Assembly (NCBI RefSeq): GCF_000721605.1
Contig: NZ_JOIZ01000019.1
Span: forward strand, 372,001-436,000
From: Streptomyces sp. NRRL S-37
GTDB lineage: Bacteria; Actinomycetota; Actinomycetes; Streptomycetales; Streptomycetaceae
Reading direction: 5' to 3'
DNA: 64,000 nucleotides
Position numbers and translations under genes: made by a program. Shown piece by piece: positions 50,638 to 62,510 of this stretch. The notes beneath the pieces were generated by a model, which searched no databases, was not told where the DNA came from, and saw nothing but the letters and a program-made list of their open reading frames with translations. Positions within the stretch are counted from its first letter, which is position 1. Each line of letters starts with the position of its first letter.

Positions 50638-53631
50638 ATGCGCTTTCGCGGGAAGTCCATCCGCCGGAAGATCGTGGCGCTGCTTCTCGTGCCGCTGTTG
50701 TCCCTGACGACGATCTGGGCCTTCACCACGGTGCTCACGGGCCGCGAGGCAAGCCACCTCTTCGACGTGTCGTCGGTGATGGAGGAAGTCGGCTACCCCG
50801 TCGAGGACACCGTCCGCGTCCTCCAGCAGGAACGCCGGCAGACCCTCGTCCATCTCGCCGACCCCCGCGCCTCCGACGGCCTCGCCGCACTCCGGCGCAG
50901 TCGCGCCGCCACCGACGACGCGGTCGCCGCCGTCCGCAGAAGCGCGACGGACACCGATGTGCGCGAGGCCATGCACGGGGACTCCGACGAACTGGGCGCG
51001 GTACTGGACTCCTTCGAGGGCATCGAGTCCCTGCGCCGCAGCGTCGAGGACGGCACCGTCAACCGCTCCCAGGCCCTCGACCTCTACAACCGGCTGATCG
51101 ACCCGTGCTACATCCTGCTGGCCAGTCTGCACGTGGTCGACGACGTCGAGCTCGACAAGCAGTACCGCGCCCTGGTCGGTCTGGCCCGCGCCCGCGAACT
51201 GCTCTCCCGCGAGGACGCCCTGCTCGGCTCCGCCCTGATCGTCGGCGAACTGTCCCGTGCCGAAGTGCGAGAGATCTCCGACCTCGTGGCCCAGCGCACC
51301 CTGATGTACGACTCCGGTCTGCCGCAGCTCCCCGCGTCCGAACGCGACCGCTACGAGACCTTCTGGAAGAACGCCGCGTCCGCCCCGCTGCGCGTCGGCG
51401 AGGAGGCGGCCGTCTCCTCCGGCGCCGGGGAGCCCCGCGGGATCACGGCCAAGAGCTGGGACATCGCCGCCGGCAATGTGCTCTCCGAACTCGGCACCCT
51501 CAACGACCAAGCCGCCGACCGCTACCAGGACCGCGTCCGCCCCGTCGCCATGGGCGTCATCACCCAGGCCGTCATCGCCGGTGTCCTTGGACTGATCGCC
51601 CTCGTGGTCTCCCTCGTCCTCTCCATGCGCGTGGGCCGCGGACTCGTCCGGGACCTCCGGAAGCTGCGCCTGGAGGCCCATGAGGCGTCCGGTGTGCGGC
51701 TGCCCAGCGTGATGCGCCGCCTCTCGGCGGGCGAACAGGTCGACGTCGAGACCGAGGTCCCGCGCCTGGAGTACGACAAGAACGAGATGGGAGAGGTGGG
51801 CCAGGCCCTCAACACCCTCCAGCGCGCCGCCGTGGAGGCCGCCGTCAAGCAGGCCGAACTGCGCGCCGGTGTCTCCGAGGTGTTCGTCAACCTCGCCCGC
51901 CGCAGCCAGGTCCTGCTGCACAAGCAGCTCACCCTGCTGGACACCATGGAACGCCGGACCGAGGACACCGAGGAACTCGCCGACCTGTTCCGGCTGGACC
52001 ACCTCACCACCCGCATGCGCCGGCACGCCGAGGGCCTGGTGATCCTCTCCGGCGCCGCACCCTCCCGGCAGTGGCGCAAGCCCGTCCAGCTCATGGACGT
52101 CGTACGCGCCTCCGTCGCCGAGGTCGAGGACTACGAACGCATCGAGGTCCGTCGGCTGCCGAGGGTCGCCGTCACCGGCCCGGCCGTCGCCGACCTCACC
52201 CACCTCGTGGCCGAACTGCTGGAGAACGCCACGGTGTTCTCCCCGCCGCACACCGCCGTCCAGGTCCTCGGCGAGCGCGTGGCCAACGGCTTCACCCTGG
52301 AGATCCACGACCGCGGGCTCGGCATGACGGCCGACGCCCTCCTGGACGCCAACCTCAGACTCGCCGAGACCCCCGAGTTCGAACTCTCCGACACCGACCG
52401 GCTCGGACTGTTCGTGGTCAGCCGCCTTGCCCAGCGCCAGAACGTCCGGGTCTCCCTGCAGCCCTCCCCGTACGGCGGCACCACAGCGGTCGTCTTCATC
52501 CCCGACGCGCTGCTGACGGACGACGTCCCGGACACCAACGGCGTCGGGTTCCGCCTCGACCGCCCCCGGCGCTCCACGGACCGCGAACCGGAGGAGAGCC
52601 GCCGCGCCGCGCTCTCCCAGGTGCCCGTACAGCTGCCCCGGCTCCCCGCCTCGCTGCTGGACGGGCCGGTCGAACTGGAGACCCCCGTCGACCTGGACGC
52701 GCTCGACGGCTTCCCCGGTGCCCTGGGCGCCGAGGACAGCCGGCGCGGCGGCCTCTTCAGCCCCCGACGCTCCCTCACCGGCACCCAGGAGGAGCGGCCC
52801 GGCCACGAGTACCATCAGCAGACCCCCGACACGCCCGAGGGCGCGGACCCGGGCGGGAACGACGGGAGTGCCCCGGTCCCGCTGACCCGCAGGGGAGCAC
52901 CCAAGCTGGTCAGCTCCCACGGGCGTCCGGTCCGCGACGCACGTGCCCGCGCGGAGCGCACGGACGAGGAGGACACGCCCGCCGCCTCCACCCGGCCCGA
53001 CCTGGAAGCAGCGTCTCCGCTGCCCGCCCGCCGCCGCGGTGAGGACCCCGCGGGACGCCGGGGTCCCGGCCGCCCGGGCGCGGAGGCACCGTCCCCGCTC
53101 CCCGCACGCCGCCGCACCGAACGGCTCTCCTCCGACGCCGAGCGCGAACAGCCGGACGCGGAGTCACTGCCTCCGCTGCCCGCCCGCCGACGGAGCCCCG
53201 GCCCCTCCCGCCCCGGGACCGGAGCCGAGGACCGGAGCGACACTCCGGCGCCCTCCGGCCCCGCGCGCGACGACCGGCCGGATCCTCCTGACGGCCTGCC
53301 CCAGCGCACCCGCCGCCCCGCCGTCGCGGCGAGCGGCCCCGACGACCCCTCGTCGGCCGCGGACGGCACGGACACCGACGCCGTACGGCCCGACGGCGGA
53401 TCGCTGCCCCGGCGTGTACGGCAGGCCAGCCTCGCCCCGCAGCTCAAGCGCAGTGCCGAACCCCGGAACGAGAACAGGGCCCGGCCCGTTGAACGGGATG
53501 CCGACGAAGTCCGCAGCCGCATGGCCTCGCTCCAGCGCGGCTGGCAGCGCGGCCGCGAGGAGAACGCCGCCGGCGACGAAGCCGACAGCGGCACAGCACC
53601 ACGACGAACGAACAAGGGGGACGGTCGATGA
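50638..53631 (+). CDS. cvnA: conservon sensor protein CvnA (NIT-type sensor, histidine-kinase-like ATPase)
   Basis: 997 residues. A cytoplasmic start (MRFRGKSIRRK) leads to TM1 (IVALLLVPLLSLTTIWAFTTV), an extracytoplasmic nitrate/nitrite-sensing-like helical domain (40-300) and TM2 (VIAGVLGLIALVVSLVLSM). HAMP-like and dimerisation helices and a HATPase_c domain follow (LVAELLENATVFSPP N-box near 527; HDRGLGMTADAL). No phospho-acceptor His box is clear, as usual for CvnA. The Pro/Arg-rich tail has three PLPARRR repeats about 26-28 residues apart (around 793-852). ATG after GGGGGAGG. Confidence 0.93.
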   Translation: MRFRGKSIRRKIVALLLVPLLSLTTIWAFTTVLTGREASHLFDVSSVMEEVGYPVEDTVRVLQQERRQTLVHLADPRASDGLAALRRSRAATDDAVAAVRRSATDTDVREAMHGDSDELGAVLDSFEGIESLRRSVEDGTVNRSQALDLYNRLIDPCYILLASLHVVDDVELDKQYRALVGLARARELLSREDALLGSALIVGELSRAEVREISDLVAQRTLMYDSGLPQLPASERDRYETFWKNAASAPLRVGEEAAVSSGAGEPRGITAKSWDIAAGNVLSELGTLNDQAADRYQDRVRPVAMGVITQAVIAGVLGLIALVVSLVLSMRVGRGLVRDLRKLRLEAHEASGVRLPSVMRRLSAGEQVDVETEVPRLEYDKNEMGEVGQALNTLQRAAVEAAVKQAELRAGVSEVFVNLARRSQVLLHKQLTLLDTMERRTEDTEELADLFRLDHLTTRMRRHAEGLVILSGAAPSRQWRKPVQLMDVVRASVAEVEDYERIEVRRLPRVAVTGPAVADLTHLVAELLENATVFSPPHTAVQVLGERVANGFTLEIHDRGLGMTADALLDANLRLAETPEFELSDTDRLGLFVVSRLAQRQNVRVSLQPSPYGGTTAVVFIPDALLTDDVPDTNGVGFRLDRPRRSTDREPEESRRAALSQVPVQLPRLPASLLDGPVELETPVDLDALDGFPGALGAEDSRRGGLFSPRRSLTGTQEERPGHEYHQQTPDTPEGADPGGNDGSAPVPLTRRGAPKLVSSHGRPVRDARARAERTDEEDTPAASTRPDLEAASPLPARRRGEDPAGRRGPGRPGAEAPSPLPARRRTERLSSDAEREQPDAESLPPLPARRRSPGPSRPGTGAEDRSDTPAPSGPARDDRPDPPDGLPQRTRRPAVAASGPDDPSSAADGTDTDAVRPDGGSLPRRVRQASLAPQLKRSAEPRNENRARPVERDADEVRSRMASLQRGWQRGREENAAGDEADSGTAPRRTNKGDGR

Positions 53632-54062
53632 CCGCACCGAGGGCCACCGGCCACACCACGACCGACAAGAGCGAGCTGAACTGGCTCCTCGACGACCTGG
53701 TGGACCGCGTCGCCAGCATCCGCAAGGCAATCGTGCTCTCCGGCGACGGTCTGCCCACGGGCGCGTCGAAGGACCTCACCCGGGAGGACAGCGAGCATCT
53801 GGCCGCCGTCGCCTCCGGTTTCCACAGCCTCGCCAAGGGCGTGGGCCGCCACTTCGAGGCCGGCGACGTCCGGCAGACCGTCGTCGAACTCGACGAGGCG
53901 TTCCTCTTCGTCACCGCCGCCGGTGACGGCAGTTGCCTCGCCGTCCTCGCGGACGCCGATTCGGACGTCGGACAGGTCGCCTACGAGATGACGCTCCTCG
54001 TGAAGCGGGTCGGTGTGCATCTGGGTACCGCTCCGCGCACCGATCTGCCCTCGGGCGGGTAG
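53628..54062 (+). CDS. cvnB: conservon protein CvnB (roadblock/LC7 domain)
   Basis: 144 residues. Roadblock/LC7 fold: ELNWLLDDLVDRVASIRKAIVLSGDGLP, then AAVASGFHSLAKGVGRHF and YEMTLLVKRVGVHL. Such proteins regulate or scaffold small GTPases, here probably CvnD. ATG overlaps the cvnA stop (ATGA). Confidence 0.95.
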   Translation: MTAPRATGHTTTDKSELNWLLDDLVDRVASIRKAIVLSGDGLPTGASKDLTREDSEHLAAVASGFHSLAKGVGRHFEAGDVRQTVVELDEAFLFVTAAGDGSCLAVLADADSDVGQVAYEMTLLVKRVGVHLGTAPRTDLPSGG

Positions 54063-54071
54063 TGGGATGAC

Positions 54072-54467
54072 ATGAGCGCTGACGGTCAGGGCAGGAGCCA
54101 CTGGTTCGACGACGAGGCCGGACCGGTCGTCCGTCCGTACGCCATGACGCGGGGCCGCACCACCAGTGCGGCCCAGCACCGCCTCGACCTGATCGCGGTG
54201 GTCGTCACGGAGCCGCACGCGGGCGATCCGGAGGACGATCCGACGCTCTCTCCGGAGCACGTGGACATCGTCGAACTGTGCCGCGACACCTCGCAGACGG
54301 TCGCCGAACTCTCCGCCGAACTCGATCTGCCGATCGGAGTGGTCCGGGTCCTCGTCGGAGACCTCGTGGAATCGGAATGGGTCCATGTGAACCGGCCGGT
54401 ACCCCCGGCCGAGCTGCCGGACGAGAGTATTCTGCGCGACGTGATCAACGGCCTCCGGGCGCTGTGA
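54072..54467 (+). CDS. cvnC: conservon protein CvnC (DUF742)
   Basis: 131 residues. DUF742: GPVVRPYAMTRGRTTSAAQHRLDLIAVV followed by a winged helix (DIVELCRDTSQTVAELSAELDLPIGVVRVLVGDLVESEWV). ATG at 54072, 9 bases after cvnB. In ordinary conservons the next gene is cvnD; here an oxoprolinase gene intervenes 24 bases later. Confidence 0.95.
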   Translation: MSADGQGRSHWFDDEAGPVVRPYAMTRGRTTSAAQHRLDLIAVVVTEPHAGDPEDDPTLSPEHVDIVELCRDTSQTVAELSAELDLPIGVVRVLVGDLVESEWVHVNRPVPPAELPDESILRDVINGLRAL

Positions 54468-54491
54468 CCGGCGCGGAAGCGGGGTACTGAC

Positions 54492-58155
<3,664 letters not shown>

Positions 58156-58175
<20 letters not shown>

Positions 58176-58761
58176 GCGCGGCAAGCCCCCGGTCGAGCCC
58201 GTCACGCTCAAGATCCTGGTGGCCGGCGGCTTCGGGGTGGGCAAGACCACGCTCGTCGGCGCGGTCAGCGAGATCAGGCCGCTGCGCACCGAGGAACTCC
58301 TCACCGAGGCCGGGCGCCCGGTCGACGACACCTCCGGTGTGGAAGCGAAGAACACCACCACCGTGGCCATGGACTTCGGCCGCATCACGCTCCGCGAGGA
58401 CCTGGTGCTGTACCTCTTCGGCACGCCCGGCCAGGAGCGGTTCTGGTTCATGTGGGACGAGCTGTCCGAGGGCGCCCTCGGAGCCGTCGTCCTCGCCGAC
58501 ACCCGGCGTCTGGAGGACTGTTTCGCGGCCATCGACTACTTCGAGCGGCGTGCCATCCCGTTCCTGGTCGGCGTCAACTGCTTCGAGGGGGCCGCGCGCT
58601 ACCCGGCCGACGCCGTCCGCCGTGCCCTCGACCTCGACGACCACGTACCGCTGCTGATGTGCGACGCGCGGGACCGCGAGTCGGTCAAGGAGACCCTCAT
58701 CGGCGTCGTCCAGCACGCCATGGCCCAGTCCGCCCAGCGACGCCAGACGGTCACCACCTGA
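58156..58761 (+). CDS. cvnD: conservon GTPase CvnD
   Basis: 201 residues. Small GTPase: P-loop [28 protein letters not shown], switch-II region [12 protein letters not shown], and VGVNCF in place of the usual NKxD guanine motif. Released or bound by the CvnA-CvnB-CvnC complex. ATG at 58156 with AGGAGAAGAG upstream; overlaps the oxoprolinase end by 20 bases. A strong hairpin follows. Confidence 0.95.
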
Positions 58762-59029
58762 CACGCCGGCAAACCCGCGGCCCGTACTCCCGCCGACCGG
58801 AGCACGGGCCGCGGCGTGGAGAGCGACGCAGCGCGCGCGTGGCGAGCCCCGCCGCGCAGGCGGCGCCCAGGCAGGTCGTCGTACGTCCGGTGGGGTCGCC
58901 GAGCTGCAGACCGATGCCGACCAGCAGAAACGAGACGATCAGGATCGCCGTGCCCGACTCGCCGAGCCCCTGGGGCCTGATCGTTTGGATCACCCCGCTC
59001 GGGTCGGCCGAAAACGCACCGTGTCTCAC
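58751..59029 (-). CDS. possible small membrane protein
   Basis: 92 residues with one clear hydrophobic helix (SGTAILIVSFLLVGIGLQLG) and a second weaker one, then a basic tail. GTG start without a good Shine-Dalgarno, and its end overlaps cvnD and the cvnD terminator. A real gene probably starts within the frame, or this is chance coding; kept at low confidence. Confidence 0.3.
   Translation of the reverse strand: MRHGAFSADPSGVIQTIRPQGLGESGTAILIVSFLLVGIGLQLGDPTGRTTTCLGAACAAGLATRALRRSPRRGPCSGRREYGPRVCRRVRW
58775..58814 (+). terminator. terminator after cvnD
   Basis: An 11-bp perfect stem ccgcggcccgt / acgggccgcgg with an 18-base loop, 14 bases past the stop. Confidence 0.78.
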
Positions 59030-59212
59030 AGCCGGCCTGATCCAGACGACGGGCCCTGGCCCAGGGGCTTCCGGCCGGCTCCTCCCGCGGACGTGCGCCG
59101 TCCTCAGCCGTCGCGGACAGTGGAAGACAGGAAGGAGCGTTCCGCGAGTGGCCGGCCCGGACGGATGTCGCGCCGAATGTCCCGCACGAGCTCACGAGAA
59201 GGGTGATCCGCC

Positions 59213-59515
59213 ATGGCAGCCACCCCCGTCATGCAACTGCCCGTCATCAGCGAATGCGCGGCCGAGGGCTGCGCCTACAACCACGACCACACGTGCCACG
59301 CCGCGGCGATCACCGTGGGGGACCTCGACAGTCCCGTCTGCGACACGTTCATGGGCGCCGACCTCGAGGGCGGTGAGCCGTCGACCACCGGCAGGGTCGG
59401 CGCCTGCAAGATGGCCGACTGCCGGCACAACAGCGGGCTCGAGTGCCACGCCCCGGCCGTCACCGTCGGCTACGAACACGAGCAGGTGGACTGCCTCACC
59501 TACGCGCGGAAGTGA
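59213..59515 (+). CDS. DUF1540 protein with two tandem cysteine motifs
   Basis: 100 residues with two copies of a DUF1540 unit: CAAEGCAYNHDHTCHAAAI and CKMADCRHNSGLECHAPAV, each followed by a further Cys (VCDTF; VDCLTY). Eight cysteines and two histidines indicate two small metal sites or disulphide knots. ATG at 59213 with GAAGG upstream. Cytosolic, function unknown. Confidence 0.9.
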   Translation: MAATPVMQLPVISECAAEGCAYNHDHTCHAAAITVGDLDSPVCDTFMGADLEGGEPSTTGRVGACKMADCRHNSGLECHAPAVTVGYEHEQVDCLTYARK

Positions 59516-59560
59516 ACACGCACGCCGGGTCACCTCCGGCACGTGAAGCGAGCAGCGTCC

Positions 59561-59611
59561 CACCGGCGGCACCGCACGCCCCCTCGGACGGAGCGCGCGG
59601 CGCCGCCGGTG
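59561..59611. terminator. hairpin between convergent DUF1540 and beta-propeller genes
   Basis: Arms caccggcggc (59561-59570) and gccgccggtg (59602-59611), with an internally paired loop. It lies between the two stop codons. Confidence 0.5.
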
Positions 59612-59626
59612 CCGGGGCGGGGCGCG

Positions 59627-60751
59627 TCAGTAGAAGCGGCGGATGAAGACGTCGGGCCTGCCGTTGGTGTCGCCGGGCACGATGCCGTCGGCCGCGGACT
59701 GGAAGACCACGTCGCGCCCACCGGCGCTGACAGCGTCGGGGCCGGCCGAGGCAGGCTGGTCCGAGACGGTCTCGCCGGTGCCCGTCCGCAGGTCGCGCAG
59801 TGCGAGCGACGGCCCGGCGGTGCCGTTCGGGGCATACAGGAGATAGCGGCCGGTGGGGTCGATGGCCACGCCCCGGGCGTTCGGCACGTGGTCCGCGGTG
59901 CCCGTCTCCAGGTCGTGGACGTAGGTGTCGTCGCCCACGAGGCAGACGACCTTCCTGCCGTCCTCGCTGAGCTGGACGAGCGTCGCTTCCGCGGACGGAC
60001 CTTCGATCGGGCCGGAGGTGGTGCCGTTGGTCCGCTCCCATACGAAGACGTCATGCGCCCGACCGTCCTGATAGGCGACGAGGCGGCCGTCACCGCTGAT
60101 GGACTGCGCGGGCGAGACGTAGTGCTCGAACTCGGCGATGGTCTCCACGGAGTCGGGCCCCTCGACACTGACGCGCTGCCTGGGCACGACACCCGACCCT
60201 GACCTGTTGTGGCCGGAGGCGGCGATGTAGCGGCCGTCCCCGCTCAACGACGGCGGAGTGTCGCAGATGAGCACGCAGCGGGTGAACGAGCTCCCTCCTG
60301 AGCGCACTTGGTGGATGCGGATGTGGACGAAGTCCATGTACCACTCCGACCAGGCGACGTATTCGCCGTCACCGCTGAGCGTCGGCCGACCGGAAGGCCT
60401 GTGATACCCCAATTGCTCGATCTGCCCGGTCCGCTGGTCGCGGATGTACACCCGCTTGTCCGCGGTGCCGTCGGACACGAGGTTCGTCGCCGTCGACACG
60501 AAGACGACACGGCTGCCGTCGGTCGTGATCGAGGCGTCGACGGAGTCGCCGTCGGCCTGGGTGCCGTCGGGTGCGGCACTGATCCTTTCGACACCGGCCC
60601 CACTTCCCCGGACGGCGCCCGCCGCGGCCGCGGGCTGTCCGGCCGCGGCGGGTGTCGCCTGGGACAGAGCCGTGACCGCGCAGACAGCGACCGCCACGCT
60701 CCAGGCGGCGCGCACACGTCTGTTGGTTCCCCGGTTCGCATCGACGCCCAT
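59627..60751 (-). CDS. secreted TolB/PD40-like beta-propeller protein
   Basis: 374 residues with a Sec-type signal peptide (RRVRAAWSVAVAVCAVTALSQATPAAA). It has repeated propeller blades, each with S.DG..V.. cores (ITTDGSRVVFVSTATNLVSDG, LSGDGEYVAWSEW, LSGDGRYIAASG, ISGDGRLVAYQDG, LSEDGRKVVCLVG, GGRDVVFQSAADGIVPGD), ending FIRRFY. Extracellular binding protein, ligand unknown. ATG at 60751 with a G-rich tract upstream. Confidence 0.85.
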   Translation of the reverse strand: MGVDANRGTNRRVRAAWSVAVAVCAVTALSQATPAAAGQPAAAAGAVRGSGAGVERISAAPDGTQADGDSVDASITTDGSRVVFVSTATNLVSDGTADKRVYIRDQRTGQIEQLGYHRPSGRPTLSGDGEYVAWSEWYMDFVHIRIHQVRSGGSSFTRCVLICDTPPSLSGDGRYIAASGHNRSGSGVVPRQRVSVEGPDSVETIAEFEHYVSPAQSISGDGRLVAYQDGRAHDVFVWERTNGTTSGPIEGPSAEATLVQLSEDGRKVVCLVGDDTYVHDLETGTADHVPNARGVAIDPTGRYLLYAPNGTAGPSLALRDLRTGTGETVSDQPASAGPDAVSAGGRDVVFQSAADGIVPGDTNGRPDVFIRRFY

Positions 60752-61026
60752 GTTCCCCCCCCCGAACTGTCGTCTCGCCCCCGGCACCCCACCGAGGGCC
60801 ACCAGCATGCAACCGTGACGGTGTTGTGGGGTCAACGAGTCAATGCGCCACATGACGTGCTCAAGGGATGTTTTCGGTCATCGGTTGCTCCGTGGGTGCC
60901 GTGTGTTCTCGGCGGGAAGGAAGGCGGGCCGGGGCAAGGTTCTCCGGGGTGCGGACCGGTGCCCCGCACCGGCGGCCACAGGGGGGCGTCAAGGTCGCCG
61001 GCCGCAACGGTTGTCGGCCACCCGGC

Positions 61027-61043
61027 CGGAAGTTCCACTTCCG
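61027..61043. promoter_or_regulatory. inverted repeat upstream of the VanX-like gene
   Basis: A perfect 7-bp inverted repeat cggaagt-tcc-acttccg, 77 bases before the start codon, in a 368-base gap between divergent genes that otherwise holds only GC-rich short palindromes. Possible operator. Confidence 0.4.
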
Positions 61044-61119
61044 CGGCGGCGCGGGTACTCGGCTCCTTCGGCGGCGAATCCTTCCCCGGAAGAGCCGTCT
61101 CCTGATAAATGCAGGAGAC

Positions 61120-61929
61120 ATGACACGATTCTCCCGCGCGACACGCGGTCTGGTCACCGCAGTCACCGCCCTGCTCGCCGCGACCGCCACCTCCGCCACC
61201 GCCCAGGCGAAGCCCGAACCCAAGGCGCCCCGCGACTTCGTGGCACTGAACAACGTGGATCCGACGATCATCCAGGAGATCCGTTACTTCACCCCGCACA
61301 ACTTCGTCGGCGAACCCGTCGACGGCTACCGGCAGCCGCTGTGCATCCTCACCCGCCCCGCCGCCGAGGCCCTCCACACGGCGCAACAGCAATTGCTGCG
61401 CCAGGGCTACTCCCTGAAGGTGTACGACTGCTATCGGCCGCAACGCGCGGTGGACCACTTCGTGCGCTGGGCCGAGGACCTCGACGACCAGAGCATGAAG
61501 GCCGAGTTCTACCCGGACGTCGACAAGACCCGGCTGTTCGCCGACGGCTACATCGCGGAGAAATCCGGCCACAGCCGTGGCTCGACCGTGGACCTCACCC
61601 TCGTGGAACTCCCCACGAAACCGACCAGGCCCTACCACCCCGGACAGCCCCTCACCCCCTGCTTCGCCCCCGAGGACGAAAGGTTCCCCGACACCTCCGT
61701 CGACATGGGCACCGGCTACGACTGCTTCGACACCCTCAGCCACACCCTCGACCCACGCGTCCAGGGCGAACAACGCGCCAACCGGCTGCTCCTCAAGAGC
61801 ACTCTGGAGGACCTCGGCTTCGTGAACCTCGCCGAGGAGTGGTGGCACTACACCTTCAAGCCGGAGGCCCACCCGGACACCTATTTCGACTTCCCGGTGT
61901 CCCGGAGGTCACTCACCGGCCACAACTGA
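61120..61929 (+). CDS. secreted D-alanyl-D-alanine dipeptidase (VanX-like, M15D)
   Basis: 269 residues with a signal peptide (TRGLVTAVTALLAATATSATAQA). VanX/DdpX motifs: YDCYRPQRAV (catalytic Arg), SGHSRGSTVDLTLV (zinc His/Asp) and EEWWHYTF (catalytic Glu, zinc His). Expected to hydrolyse D-Ala-D-Ala outside the membrane, for recycling rather than vancomycin resistance, as no vanH/vanA genes adjoin. ATG at 61120; the AGGAG is unusually close (2 bases before the ATG). Confidence 0.92.
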   Translation: MTRFSRATRGLVTAVTALLAATATSATAQAKPEPKAPRDFVALNNVDPTIIQEIRYFTPHNFVGEPVDGYRQPLCILTRPAAEALHTAQQQLLRQGYSLKVYDCYRPQRAVDHFVRWAEDLDDQSMKAEFYPDVDKTRLFADGYIAEKSGHSRGSTVDLTLVELPTKPTRPYHPGQPLTPCFAPEDERFPDTSVDMGTGYDCFDTLSHTLDPRVQGEQRANRLLLKSTLEDLGFVNLAEEWWHYTFKPEAHPDTYFDFPVSRRSLTGHN

Positions 61930-61973
61930 CCGGCCTCCGGAGACGTCCCACCGTGATCGGATACAGTCCGCGC

Positions 61974-62510
61974 GTGTCCGAAACTCATGCCATGGCCCCC
62001 AACGCCGCACCGGACTCACACTGTTCGAGCTGCGGCACGGCCTTCGGAGAGGGCGTCTCCGACTGGCCCCGCACCTGCCCCTCCTGCGGCACCGTCGCCT
62101 ACCGCAACCCGCTGCCGGTCGCGGTCGCCCTCCAGCCCGTGTACGACACGCAGGGCACCGGCCTCGTCGTCATCACCCGCACCATCGCACCCGCGCGCGG
62201 GCGTACGGCCCTGCCCGGCGGCTACATCGACGACCGGGAGGACTGGCGCCAGGCCGTCGTCCGTGAACTCGAGGAAGAGACCGGTATCAGCGCGGCGAGC
62301 CGCGACGTACGGCTCGCCGACGCCATGAGCTCGCCCGACGGCCACCTGCTGCTGTTCGGACTCCTCCCGGAACGCCCCGCGGAAGACCTGCCGCCCTTCA
62401 CCGCGACCGACGAGACCGAGGACCGCCACCTGCTGCGCCGCCCGGAGGAACTCGCCTTCCCCCTGCACACCCTGGCCGCACGGGCCTGGTTCGAGGGCCG
62501 CTACATCTGA
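61974..62510 (+). CDS. Nudix hydrolase with N-terminal zinc ribbon
   Basis: 178 residues. Zinc ribbon CSSCGTAF ... CPSCGTVAYRNP (residues 17-42), then the Nudix box from GGYIDDRED to RELEEETG. Resembles NADH-pyrophosphatase/NudC-like or nucleotide-binding Nudix proteins. GTG at 61974 (MSETHAMAPN) is preferred; GATACAGT lies just upstream at a spacing that suggests a leaderless mRNA. An ATG at 61992 is an alternative. Confidence 0.88.
   Translation: MSETHAMAPNAAPDSHCSSCGTAFGEGVSDWPRTCPSCGTVAYRNPLPVAVALQPVYDTQGTGLVVITRTIAPARGRTALPGGYIDDREDWRQAVVRELEEETGISAASRDVRLADAMSSPDGHLLLFGLLPERPAEDLPPFTATDETEDRHLLRRPEELAFPLHTLAARAWFEGRYI

Noticed and set aside
61120..61929. Part of a vancomycin resistance cluster
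   Set aside because: No vanH, vanA-type ligase or VanRS pair nearby; an isolated secreted VanX-like enzyme is common in Streptomyces.
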